The notes under the pieces are model-generated. The model made no database searches. It worked only from the letters and a program-made list of their open reading frames with translations, and was not told the origin of the DNA. This document shows positions 36,925-45,757 of a stretch of DNA of 64,000 bases, in pieces (within the stretch, counting starts at the first letter, position 1; the number at the start of each line of letters is the position of its first letter). The position numbers and the translations under genes are program-made. Source of the stretch: JAIOSM01 sp964565415 (lineage in GTDB: Bacteria > Desulfobacterota > Desulfobacteria > Desulfobacterales > Desulfobacteraceae); contig CAZMEX010000009.1 in the NCBI GenBank assembly GCA_964565415.1, positions 1 to 64,000 on the forward strand, given 5' to 3'.

Positions 36925-37341
36925 GTGTTAAATATATCAGCAGCAAGGCGTGCTAACAGGCAAAATCTTGAATTGAATATGGCTCCTTTAATTGATATGG
37001 TCTTTATTCTGCTCATCTTTTTCCTTGTTACCACAAGTTTTATAAAAGAGACTGGCGTGGATATCTCAAGGCCTGCCGCATCAACAGCTGTTACCAAGAC
37101 AAAAGCTACTATTTTGATTGGAATAACTGAAAACAATACCATCCATCTGGATCAGCGCGAGATTGATATCAGGGCTGTAAGGGCTAATGTTGAGCGTGCC
37201 ATGGCTGAAAATCCCGAAGGCAGTGTGGTAATTGTGGCAGATAAAGAGAGCAAAACCGGTATTGTTATCACAGTCATGGATGCCTGTAAACTTGCCGGAG
37301 CAGACAATGTATCCCTGGCAGCTACCCTGCCTTCGCACTAG
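36925..37341 (+). CDS. exbD: Biopolymer transport protein ExbD
   Basis: A 138-aa ExbD/TolR protein with one N-terminal helix containing the proton-bearing Asp (LNMAPLIDMVFILLIFFLV, residues about 17-35) and a small periplasmic domain ending M-D-A-C-K-L-A-G-A. GTG start after AGAGGT. It forms the stator of the TonB motor with the two ExbB proteins. Confidence 0.92.
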   Translation: MLNISAARRANRQNLELNMAPLIDMVFILLIFFLVTTSFIKETGVDISRPAASTAVTKTKATILIGITENNTIHLDQREIDIRAVRANVERAMAENPEGSVVIVADKESKTGIVITVMDACKLAGADNVSLAATLPSH

Positions 37342-37351
37342 GGAAAAAATA

Positions 37352-38056
37352 TTGAAGCAGAATAAAAAAAAGAGAGATCAAATAAAAAACAACAAGTTGA
37401 GAAACATGACAGGCTGGATTATTGCTGTTTTCCTGTCAGGTCTGCTCAATGCATTTCTATTTGGAATCATGCCTGGAATGATTCAAAAAGTTGGTGGGAA
37501 TCTGGATGATCTGGAAGATATCAAAGGTATACAGGTAATAAGGGTCAAACGCCCGGAACCGCCTGCCAGGAAAAAAAAGAGACCAAAAATTGTAAAGCAG
37601 GAGAGAAAGCCTCTAAGGACAAGGTCCAAAACAGAGATTTACAAACAAAAAACCATGAAGCCAAAGCTTGACTTTGAATTAAATCCTGATCTCCCCACAG
37701 CTCCTGACACGCTTGTCATGCCGCCTTTGGAACACTTTGATTTAAGCGGTCCAGGTCTTAAAGGACATTTCCTTGCAAGCGAGCTTGACTCCCCCTTAAC
37801 TCCTTTTTCCAAAATCCCGCCGATATATCCCATGCGGGCATCCAGAAGAGGTATTGAAGGGTGGGTAACTATTCAATTTATTGTCTCTAGGTCCGGGTAT
37901 GTTAAAGATATTAAAATTATTAAAGCAAAACCCGAAAAGATATTTAATAGAAGTGTGATAGATTGTGTATCACAATGGAAATTTAAACCCGGTACTGTGG
38001 AAGGTGTTGTTGTGTCAACGCTTGCCCAGACAACCATAAGGTTTCAGTTGGAATAG
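37352..38056 (+). CDS. tonB: TonB energy-transducing protein
   Basis: About 234 aa. A single N-terminal helix (WIIAVFLSGLLNAFLFGI), a Pro/Lys/Arg-rich spacer (P-E-P-P-A-R-K-K-K-R-P) and a C-terminal TonB domain (PPIYPMRASRRGIEGWVTIQF to WKFKPGTVEG). The start is uncertain: TTG 37352 follows AGGGAA just after the exbD stop, and ATG 37406 is the alternative; the open frame extends upstream into exbD but that part is a shadow. It couples the ExbBD motor to the receptor encoded two genes on. Confidence 0.88.
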   Translation: MKQNKKKRDQIKNNKLRNMTGWIIAVFLSGLLNAFLFGIMPGMIQKVGGNLDDLEDIKGIQVIRVKRPEPPARKKKRPKIVKQERKPLRTRSKTEIYKQKTMKPKLDFELNPDLPTAPDTLVMPPLEHFDLSGPGLKGHFLASELDSPLTPFSKIPPIYPMRASRRGIEGWVTIQFIVSRSGYVKDIKIIKAKPEKIFNRSVIDCVSQWKFKPGTVEGVVVSTLAQTTIRFQLE

Positions 38057-38058
38057 AA

Positions 38059-39396
38059 ATGAAGAGAAGTTTAATACTGATTTTTATGCTGTTATTTCTG
38101 TTTTTGCAAACCAGTGCAATTGCTGATACTTTTCCTCCCAAAGTAGGTATCTGCCTGTATAAAGCAAATCTTCTGATTCAGAAAAAAGAGACAACTAAAG
38201 CAATTGCAACATTGCAAGAGTTTTTGGCAAAACAGTTCCAGGTGGATAAAAAGGAAGCTGCAAAACAAGGATATGATCACTATCATATTTACTTTTTATT
38301 GGGCAATTGTTTTCTGATGCTGGATCAACAAAAAAGCAATCCGTCATATGTGAAAAAAGCTTGTAAAGCTTATGAAGCCACTGTGAAAAAGCAAAATGAC
38401 TTTTCAGCTGCCTGGTTAAATCTTGCACGATGTTACTATAGAATTGACAAAATGAAAAAGGCAAGCTCAAGCTTTCTTAAGGGGTATGAAACAAGTAAAG
38501 AGAAAAAAGCTGCCCATCTTTATTATGCTTCGGTCTGCTCAATTTATACAAAAGATTATAAAAAAGCTCTCTCAATATTTAAAACTCTTTTGAAAAATCA
38601 TCCTGACTCAATAACGCTTGAATATAAAGAAACCCTGGTCAATATCTATTTTTCACTGGATCAACATAAAAAAACTCTGCCATGGGTTGAAGAGCTTGCC
38701 AGAAAATTTACCGGCAACAAAAAGAAAAAATGGCAGGAGATTTTATTATATCAATATTTAACCCTTAAAATGGATAAAAAAGCTCTTGACTATGCAAGGT
38801 TTCTCACAAGAAGCCACCCCACAGAGCCTAAATGGTGGAAAGCTTTAAGCCATATTTATCTCCAAAGAAACCTTCTTGAACAGGGGCTTTCATCGCTTAT
38901 CATTTACAGCTTTATTTCTCCTTTAACCTCCAGGGAAACCACTCTTCTAGGTGATCTTTATCTTGCCTGTGATATCCCGTTGAAAGCTGCAAAAGCTTAT
39001 GAGGCATGCCTTGAGTATGAGGAAGATTCCAAAGAGATTCAAAAAAAAATCCTGCAAATTACAAGATCCTATATAAGCGGGTGTGAAAAAGAGATTGCCC
39101 TTAAATGGATAGAAAAGGGACTTGCCATAAAACAAGACCCTGATCTTCTTCGCATCAAGGCTGACATCTTGTTTGCCAGAAAAGAGTATAAAAAGGCGTA
39201 TACTACCTATGGACAATTGTCAAAGTTCAAGAAGCATAAGGGATTATGCCACCTTATGATGGGGTATGCTGCCTGGAATGAAGAAGAAACCCAGAAGGCA
39301 AAGACACAGTTTATCAAAGCTTCAAAATTCAAGAAGCAAAGAAAATCCGCCCAAAAAGCCCTGGCACAAATAAAGAAAATAGCAGGAGACCCATGA
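38059..39396 (+). CDS. Exported TPR-repeat protein
   Basis: A 445-aa protein with a signal peptide (1-22, A-I-A-D) and several tetratricopeptide-like helix pairs, for example A-A-W-L-N-L-A-R-C-Y-Y and Y-K-K-A-L-S-I-F-K-T-L-L. TPR proteins are commonly the last member of the DUF3450/ExbB2/ExbB/ExbD/TonB set, probably as a periplasmic assembly scaffold. It begins 2 bp after tonB and overlaps the receptor gene by 4 bp. Confidence 0.82.
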   Translation: MKRSLILIFMLLFLFLQTSAIADTFPPKVGICLYKANLLIQKKETTKAIATLQEFLAKQFQVDKKEAAKQGYDHYHIYFLLGNCFLMLDQQKSNPSYVKKACKAYEATVKKQNDFSAAWLNLARCYYRIDKMKKASSSFLKGYETSKEKKAAHLYYASVCSIYTKDYKKALSIFKTLLKNHPDSITLEYKETLVNIYFSLDQHKKTLPWVEELARKFTGNKKKKWQEILLYQYLTLKMDKKALDYARFLTRSHPTEPKWWKALSHIYLQRNLLEQGLSSLIIYSFISPLTSRETTLLGDLYLACDIPLKAAKAYEACLEYEEDSKEIQKKILQITRSYISGCEKEIALKWIEKGLAIKQDPDLLRIKADILFARKEYKKAYTTYGQLSKFKKHKGLCHLMMGYAAWNEEETQKAKTQFIKASKFKKQRKSAQKALAQIKKIAGDP

Positions 39397-41132
39397 GATT
39401 ATCTTTCATAATAATATTGTTACTATTGTTCGGGCTTTTGTTTACACCCTTGTGTACTTTTGCCGTTGAAAAATCTAAAAAGAGTTATATTCTTATTACA
39501 AAAGAGGATATTGTAAAGTTAAATCCAGGCAGGATTGAAGATGTTTTAAACACAATTCCCGGCGTTAGTGCCAGCAGCTCCTTTGTCTCCATACGCGGAG
39601 ATTATAAGGTTAAAGTCCTGGTGGATGGAAAATCCATAAACGATCCGACATCAAGCCATGGTGGTGTAAAACTTGATACTGTGACCCTTGACAGTATTGA
39701 GTCCATTAAAGTCTATAAAGGTTCGGGAGGGTCAGCCTTTGGCAATGATGCCAGTGGTGGTGTGATAGTCATAACCACCAGAGAAAAACAGAAAACCAGA
39801 GGTTTTTTAGAGACCCAGGGGGGAAATTTTGGCTCTTATCATACTTATCTTTCCTGTGATACAAGAGTAGATTGTTTTTCTTTTGGTGTAGCTGCCGGGT
39901 TTGACAAAACAGATGGATGCCGTGTTAATTCTGATAAAGAAAAAAAACTGCTAAAAGCAGATGCAGGATTTGATTTAAACAAAAATATCGATTTTAATAT
40001 AGCTTTAAGCAGACTTGAAATCGAAAGAGGCTCATCAGGCTTTAAGGTTTATCCCACCCCCAATGCAAGATATTTTTATGATTTTGAAGCAGGACTTTTT
40101 ACAGTTAATATGTTTGGATTTAAAAACAAACTCAGTTATATCAAAGCAAATAAACATAATATCAACCCTGACAAAAATCTTGATACTGAACTGCAAGTTC
40201 AAAAAATCAGGGAAGAGTTAACAAAGCCTATAGAGTGGAATCTAGGGGGTAATCTTTTATTGGGTGCCGGGTTTGAAAACGCAGAAGCAGAATCCACCCG
40301 TTTTTCCAATAAAAAAGAGCATACTATTTGGGGTTTTGCCACCTTAACAGGTGAAATTGATTTGTGCTGGCCCCTTCAAATAAGTTTAGGTGCCAGGGTT
40401 GAAAATCATTCTGACTTTGGTTCAAAATTCAGTCCTGAGCTCTCCATTGGAACTCAAATCAATAATTTAAGTGCAGCTGTTACTCTGTCCCACACCCATA
40501 ATAATCCATCTTTTGTCCAGCGCTATTATCAAAGCAGCTCCATGCAGCCAAATCCTGATCTCACACCGGAATATGCCAATAATATCAGCCTTGCCTTTGC
40601 ATGGGATGTAAACAATAAAATTACTCTGGGTATATCTCCTTTTTTTAATAGGATCACTGATCGGATAACCTATATGCGGGAGGGTCCCATTGGTTCCTAC
40701 ACAAACCTTGGAAAAGTTAATTATAAAGGTGTTGATTTAAGCTGTGATATAAAATTCTGTAAGGTTCTGAAACTTAAAACATCATACACATATCTTGAAG
40801 CAAAAGATGAGAAAACAGGTCTCTATCTTCCTTCAAAGCCTAAACAGAGATCAACGGCAACCCTTGTATACAACCCTTTGGATCAACTTTTAATAAGTTT
40901 TTGTGTCAAGCATAAATCAAGCCTCTATTCAAATAAGTCAAACACCAAAACAATAGATCCCTACGCCACAGGAGATTTGCGCATGGAGTATAAATGGGGT
41001 TTTTCCAAACTAGTAAAAAGTGTAACTCTTTATGGAGAAATTAAAAATATCTGGGATGAAGAGTACCAGTATGGTGACGGATATGAAGCTTCTCCCAGAA
41101 CATGGTTTACAGGTGTAAAAGTCAGGTTTTAA
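39393..41132 (+). CDS. TonB-dependent outer-membrane receptor
   Basis: A 579-aa receptor: a signal peptide (1-25), a plug domain (about 30-140, with RIEDVLNTIPGVSAS, V-S-I-R-G and ASGGVIVITT) and a beta-barrel ending in V-R-F with aromatic strands, as outer-membrane proteins do. It is close in size to BtuB (about 590 aa). Its place in a B12-riboswitch operon makes a corrinoid the likely substrate; heme or a cobalt chelate remain possible. The BtuB-like receptor at the right end of the window is a different, longer protein. Confidence 0.88.
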   Translation: MRLSFIIILLLLFGLLFTPLCTFAVEKSKKSYILITKEDIVKLNPGRIEDVLNTIPGVSASSSFVSIRGDYKVKVLVDGKSINDPTSSHGGVKLDTVTLDSIESIKVYKGSGGSAFGNDASGGVIVITTREKQKTRGFLETQGGNFGSYHTYLSCDTRVDCFSFGVAAGFDKTDGCRVNSDKEKKLLKADAGFDLNKNIDFNIALSRLEIERGSSGFKVYPTPNARYFYDFEAGLFTVNMFGFKNKLSYIKANKHNINPDKNLDTELQVQKIREELTKPIEWNLGGNLLLGAGFENAEAESTRFSNKKEHTIWGFATLTGEIDLCWPLQISLGARVENHSDFGSKFSPELSIGTQINNLSAAVTLSHTHNNPSFVQRYYQSSSMQPNPDLTPEYANNISLAFAWDVNNKITLGISPFFNRITDRITYMREGPIGSYTNLGKVNYKGVDLSCDIKFCKVLKLKTSYTYLEAKDEKTGLYLPSKPKQRSTATLVYNPLDQLLISFCVKHKSSLYSNKSNTKTIDPYATGDLRMEYKWGFSKLVKSVTLYGEIKNIWDEEYQYGDGYEASPRTWFTGVKVRF

Positions 41133-41147
41133 TTTTAAGGTATAAAA

Positions 41148-43073
41148 ATGAGAGAAATTTTCCCTTTCTGTGCAATTATCAATCAGCAGGATTTAAAACT
41201 CTGCCTGTTGCTCAATGCTGTTCACCCTGGCATTGGCGGTGTTTTGATCCGGGGTGAAAAAGGCACTGCAAAATCTACCATTGTAAGGGGACTTACTGAC
41301 CTTTTGCCAGGAACTTCAGTTGTGACACTGCCTTTGAATGCCACAGAAGACAGGGTAACAGGTGGCATGGATTTTAACAGAGCAGTAAAACAGGGAAAAA
41401 GAATTTTATTGCCCGGGCTTTTATCAGAGGCAAATAATGGAATTTTATATGTGGATGAGATTAATCTTTTAGATGATCACATTGTTGACATTATTCTTGA
41501 TGCTGCAAGTTCCGGGGAAAATCATGGGGAGCGCGAGGGACTCTCTTTTTGCCATGAAGCAAAATTCCTTCTTGTGGGAACCATGAATCCTGAAGAGGGG
41601 GATTTGCGCCCCCAGCTTCTGGACAGGTTTGGGTTGTGTGTGGAGGTTGTTTCAGAAAAAGATCCTGAAGCAAGGATTAATCTCATGGAACAGCGTGAAC
41701 TGTATGATAGGGACCCGGGAAAATATAGAGCTGATCAAAGCAAAGAGACTCAAAAACTTGTAAAAAAAATAGATCAAGCAAAAAAAATATTACCCAGGGT
41801 GAGGCTTGAGAAACATTTGCGCTCTTTTATCGCAGAACTTTGCATGAGTAATAATGTGGCAGGGCACAGGGCTGATATTGTTATTGAACAGGCAGCAAGA
41901 GCCCAGGCAGCAATGCTTGGACAAACCAGAGTAACAATTGATGATATAGGTATGGTTGCAAGATTTGCTCTGCTCCATAGGAAGCAGGAAGCTGATCCTC
42001 CACCACCGGAACTGCCACCGCCACCGGAACCGCCGCCGCCATCAGAGGATGATGCAAAGAAAGATGGTGATGATAATAGTCAGGATCAAGAAGAGCAGGA
42101 AGATGAACAGGTCCAACAAGATCAAGGACAATCTTCTTTGCCTGAGCCTGAATCTAAAGATCAGGATCAGTCTGATGATAGGGATGAGACAGAAGAGCAA
42201 GATATGCCCCTTTCTGGAGAGGATGTCCAAGAGCAGATTTTTGAAGCTGGTGCAACATTTAAAGTAAAGAAAATCACCACAGCAAAAGATAGAAAAATGC
42301 GCCGGGGATCAGGCAGACGTTCCAGAACAAGGGTGTCTCAAAAACAGGGCAGATATGTTAAAAGCGGCATGCAGAGGGTTAATAATGATATTGCCTTTGA
42401 TGCAACTTTACGAGCAGCAGCTCCCTATCAGATACAGCGTGATATCCCCCAAGGCATGTATGTAAGCTTGAAACCTGAAGATATCAGGGAAAAAATCAGA
42501 GAAAAACGTATTGGTAATTTTCTGATTTTTCTTGTGGATGCATCTGGTTCCATGGGAGCTCAAGGCAGAATGACAGCATCTAAAGGAGCGATTTTATCTC
42601 TTCTTCTGGATGCATATCAAAAACGTGACAAGGTTGCCATGATATCATTCAGAAAGAGTGAAGCCTATGTTAATCTGCCACCAACTTCTTCCATTGAACT
42701 TGCAGCAAATCACCTTGAAAAGATGCCTGTGGGGGGCAGGACTCCTTTGTCTGCAGGTCTTACCAAGGCATATCAGATGGTTGAGAATGCTTTGATCAGA
42801 GACCCTGCCACAAGACCCATAATGATAATTATAACTGATGGTAAATCCAATGTGGCAATGGGGCAGAAAAAGCCTGTGGACGAAGCAATGGCATTTGCCA
42901 TGAAAATGGGGCTTGATGAGAGAGTCAAGTATATTGTGGTGGATACTGAACCTGATGGGCTTGTACGATTTGACCTTGCAGGAAAACTTGCAGCAGCAGC
43001 CCAGGCTCAATATTGTAAAATAGATGATTTAAAGAGCGATTCACTTGTAAGTTTAGTTAAGGAGATACAATAA
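41148..43073 (+). CDS. Magnesium/cobalt chelatase subunit D-like (AAA + VWA)
   Basis: A 641-aa protein. An AAA domain (Walker A RGEKGTAKST, residues about 38-47; D-E-I-N-L-L; N-P-E-E-G-D-L-R-P-Q-L-L-D-R-F) is followed by a Pro-rich stretch (about 285-300) and an acidic Gln-rich linker to about 360, then a VWA domain with the MIDAS motif D-A-S-G-S-M-G near 463-469 and a T-D-G-K-S later. This is the ChlD/BchD layout. Unlike many D subunits its Walker A is intact. It should bridge the I-type AAA subunit to CobN. Confidence 0.9.
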   Translation: MREIFPFCAIINQQDLKLCLLLNAVHPGIGGVLIRGEKGTAKSTIVRGLTDLLPGTSVVTLPLNATEDRVTGGMDFNRAVKQGKRILLPGLLSEANNGILYVDEINLLDDHIVDIILDAASSGENHGEREGLSFCHEAKFLLVGTMNPEEGDLRPQLLDRFGLCVEVVSEKDPEARINLMEQRELYDRDPGKYRADQSKETQKLVKKIDQAKKILPRVRLEKHLRSFIAELCMSNNVAGHRADIVIEQAARAQAAMLGQTRVTIDDIGMVARFALLHRKQEADPPPPELPPPPEPPPPSEDDAKKDGDDNSQDQEEQEDEQVQQDQGQSSLPEPESKDQDQSDDRDETEEQDMPLSGEDVQEQIFEAGATFKVKKITTAKDRKMRRGSGRRSRTRVSQKQGRYVKSGMQRVNNDIAFDATLRAAAPYQIQRDIPQGMYVSLKPEDIREKIREKRIGNFLIFLVDASGSMGAQGRMTASKGAILSLLLDAYQKRDKVAMISFRKSEAYVNLPPTSSIELAANHLEKMPVGGRTPLSAGLTKAYQMVENALIRDPATRPIMIIITDGKSNVAMGQKKPVDEAMAFAMKMGLDERVKYIVVDTEPDGLVRFDLAGKLAAAAQAQYCKIDDLKSDSLVSLVKEIQ

Positions 43074-44123
43074 ATGAAAGAAAAACCCATTTTTCCCTTT
43101 ACAGCAATTGTAGGCCAGGAAGAGATGAAGCTTGCCCTGATACTTAATATTATTAACCCGACCCTTTCAGGAGTACTCATAAGAGGTGAGAAAGGTACTG
43201 CTAAATCTACAGCAGTTCGAGCCCTTGCCCAGATTTTGCCAAATATTGAGCGTATAAAAAATTGTCCCTTTGGATTGGCAGTTGATCAAACAGGAGATAT
43301 CTGTAAAGAGTGTGTTAACAGTGATTGCCCACAGAAATCAGATAAAGACCATCTTGAAACCGACTTTGCAGGCGTGAGAGTAGTGGAGTTGCCCGTGGGA
43401 GCAACAGAAGATCGGGTGGTTGGAACAATGGATTTAGAGCATGCCCTTAAAAAAGGAGAAAAGAGGATTGAGCCGGGGCTTTTAGCTGCTGCCCACCGAG
43501 GGATTTTATATGTGGATGAAGTCAACCTTTTAGATGACCATGTGGTGGATGTGCTTCTGGATTCTGCTGCCATGGGAGTCAACACCATAGAACGTGAAGG
43601 AGTATCTTTTTCCCATCCTGCAAGGTTTACTCTTGTGGGGACAATGAATCCTGAAGAGGGGGAATTGCGGCCCCAGCTTTTGGACCGTTTTGGATTATGT
43701 GTTAATATTCATGGAGCTTTGGACCCGGATGACCGGGTTGCTGTCATGGAGAGACGTGCCCTGTTTGATGATGATCCTGAAATTTTATGCAGACAGTGGG
43801 AGGAAGAGTCAAAAAAACTATCGGAAAAAATCATCAAGGCAATTGCTCTTTATCCAGAAGTTGAGATTAAAAGACCGCTTTTATATGAAATTGCATCATA
43901 TTGTCTTGATATAGGGGTTGACGGGCACAGGGGTGACATTATAATACTTAAAACAGCTAAAACACTTGCTGCTTATGATGGCAGAATCGATGTGGGATCT
44001 GCTGATATTAAACATGCAGCACAATTGGCACTGCCCCACAGAATAAGACGTAAACCGCTTCAAGAGGTTTCAGAAGATATAAATGCTGTGCGGGAACAAA
44101 ACAGAGCAGCAAAAATTGCATAG
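43074..44123 (+). CDS. Magnesium/cobalt chelatase subunit I-like ATPase
   Basis: A 349-aa BchI/ChlI-type AAA ATPase: RGEKGTAKST Walker A (about 38-47), the CPFG...CKEC...CP insertion (about 64-86), P-V-G-A-T-E-D-R-V-V-G-T, Walker B L-Y-V-D-E-V-N-L-L, and N-P-E-E-G-E-L-R-P-Q-L-L-D-R-F. It starts immediately after the D-like gene and shares blocks with it. The pair would give the ATP-driven motor for CobN. No chlorophyll genes are present, so magnesium chelatase activity is unlikely. Confidence 0.92.
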   Translation: MKEKPIFPFTAIVGQEEMKLALILNIINPTLSGVLIRGEKGTAKSTAVRALAQILPNIERIKNCPFGLAVDQTGDICKECVNSDCPQKSDKDHLETDFAGVRVVELPVGATEDRVVGTMDLEHALKKGEKRIEPGLLAAAHRGILYVDEVNLLDDHVVDVLLDSAAMGVNTIEREGVSFSHPARFTLVGTMNPEEGELRPQLLDRFGLCVNIHGALDPDDRVAVMERRALFDDDPEILCRQWEEESKKLSEKIIKAIALYPEVEIKRPLLYEIASYCLDIGVDGHRGDIIILKTAKTLAAYDGRIDVGSADIKHAAQLALPHRIRRKPLQEVSEDINAVREQNRAAKIA

Positions 44124-44138
44124 GGAATACTTTAAAAT

Positions 44139-44978
44139 ATGTATGCCATAGAGATAAAAAATTTAAAAAAAGTTTATAAAGATGTAACGGCTCTTGGCGG
44201 TATTGACCTGACCATTCCCAAGGGAGAATTGTTTGCCTACCTTGGACCCAATGGAGCCGGCAAAACCACAACCATAAGGATACTTACAGGTCTTACTCGA
44301 CCAGGCTCAGGTTATTGCAGCATCAATGGGTTTGATATTAAAAAAGATGTTCACAAAGCAAAATTGCAGTACGGGCTTGTACCCCAGTCCATTAACCTTG
44401 ATTCAGAGTTGACTGTTGCTGAAAACCTCATGATCCATGGACGTCTGTTCAGAATGAGCAAGGCTGATATACGTGCAAAGAGCGATGAGTTGCTAACCTA
44501 TTCTGAAATGGAAGAGAAAAGAAATGCACTGGTGAAAACTCTGTCAGGTGGTATGAAACGCCGTCTCATGATTTCAAGGGCTTTATTACACTCTCCTGAG
44601 GTATTGTTTTTAGATGAACCCACAGCAGGGCTTGACCCTGGGATACGCCGCAGAATCTGGGCATTGATAAAAAAAATTCAATCCAAGGGCACAACCGTGT
44701 TTCTGACCACCCACTATATTGAAGAGGCAGAATTTCTAGCGGACAGGGTGGCGTTTTTGGATAAAGGCATGATTATTGCCATGGATACACCGGCAAATTT
44801 CATGAAATCAATTGGCACATGGGCAATTGACAGGCTCAAGGATGATGCCATGGAAACTCTTTATTTTAGAGATAGAAAAGAGGCTGAAGCTTTTAATTTT
44901 AAAAGTCTTGCTCAATATACTCTGCGCCGGGTAAATCTGGAAGATGCATTTTTAGATTTGACAGGTAAAAAAAAATAA
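44139..44978 (+). CDS. ABC-2 type exporter ATPase
   Basis: A 279-aa DrrA/NodI-like ATPase: Walker A GPNGAGKTTT, signature L-S-G-G-M-K-R-R-L-M-I-S-R, Walker B V-L-F-L-D-E-P-T-A-G-L-D-P, and an H-loop T-T-H-Y-I-E-E-A. It is 15 bp upstream of its permease. ABC-2 systems usually export small hydrophobic compounds or lipids. In this operon it may move a corrinoid or tetrapyrrole intermediate or an excess product; unproven. Confidence 0.9.
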   Translation: MYAIEIKNLKKVYKDVTALGGIDLTIPKGELFAYLGPNGAGKTTTIRILTGLTRPGSGYCSINGFDIKKDVHKAKLQYGLVPQSINLDSELTVAENLMIHGRLFRMSKADIRAKSDELLTYSEMEEKRNALVKTLSGGMKRRLMISRALLHSPEVLFLDEPTAGLDPGIRRRIWALIKKIQSKGTTVFLTTHYIEEAEFLADRVAFLDKGMIIAMDTPANFMKSIGTWAIDRLKDDAMETLYFRDRKEAEAFNFKSLAQYTLRRVNLEDAFLDLTGKKK

Positions 44979-44993
44979 CAGGATATAAAGAAA

Positions 44994-45731
44994 ATGATAC
45001 ATGGAATTACAGCAGTCTATTTGCGGGAGATGCTTATTTTGAGAAAAAGGATCGTAAAACAGATACCCTCATGGTCCATCTCGCCTCTTTTATACCTCAT
45101 TGCATTTGGATATGCAGCAGGACATACAGCCCCTGTTGAGGGGCATACCTATATGGCATTTTTAATTCCCGGACTCATTGCCATGAGCAGCATGACCCAG
45201 TCCTTTGCCATTGCAAGTGAAATTAATATTGCAAGATTTTACTGGCATATATTTGAAGAGTTTCAGGCAGCACCAATTTCAAATATTGCATATATCACAG
45301 GAGAAGTTCTTGCAGGCATGACCCGGGCATTTTTAGCTGTTTTAGTAATTATGGCCCTGGGATTTATATTTGGAGTCAAGCTACAATACAATCTATTGTT
45401 TCTTGCAGGTGTAATGCTCAATGCCTTTGTATTTGCATCCCTTGCCGTGGGGCTTGCCATGGTTGTAAAATCCCATGCTGACCAGTCAATGCTCAACTCC
45501 TTTGTGATTACACCCATGGCTTTTTTAGGAGGAACCTTTTTCCCCATTGACAGACTCCCTGAATGGGCCGGCAATATTCTGTCATTTTTACCTTTAACCC
45601 ATGCTTCCTCTCTTATCAGGGCAGCCTGTCTTGACCAAAAGGTAAATCCCTTTTCCTGGGTAGTATTAATAACTGTCGGGATTGTATTTTTTATCATGGC
45701 AGTTTTCTGTGTTGAGAAAGCTAAAGATTGA
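44994..45731 (+). CDS. ABC-2 type exporter permease
   Basis: A 245-aa permease with six helices, F-L-I-P-G-L-I-A-M-S-S-M in the first third and F-L-G-G-T-F-F-P-I-D-R-L-P (about 180-192), the ABC-2 signature. It pairs with the preceding ATPase. The cargo is unknown; being between chelatase subunits and corrinoid-salvage genes, a tetrapyrrole-linked role is the reasonable guess. Confidence 0.88.
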   Translation: MIHGITAVYLREMLILRKRIVKQIPSWSISPLLYLIAFGYAAGHTAPVEGHTYMAFLIPGLIAMSSMTQSFAIASEINIARFYWHIFEEFQAAPISNIAYITGEVLAGMTRAFLAVLVIMALGFIFGVKLQYNLLFLAGVMLNAFVFASLAVGLAMVVKSHADQSMLNSFVITPMAFLGGTFFPIDRLPEWAGNILSFLPLTHASSLIRAACLDQKVNPFSWVVLITVGIVFFIMAVFCVEKAKD

Positions 45732-45757
45732 TTGACTGGAAGGTGAGAATTGAAAAT

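Noticed and set aside
39393..41132. Receptor called BtuB outright
   Set aside because: Context favours a corrinoid, but sequence alone does not exclude heme or cobalt chelates, so no symbol was given.
41989..42220. Proline/acidic repeat-like stretch in the ChlD-like gene considered as a sequence repeat
   Set aside because: It is the normal flexible linker between the AAA and VWA domains of D-type chelatase subunits.
43074..44123. ChlI-like gene as evidence of chlorophyll synthesis
   Set aside because: No other photosynthesis gene is present and it is joined to a D-like subunit in a cobN operon.
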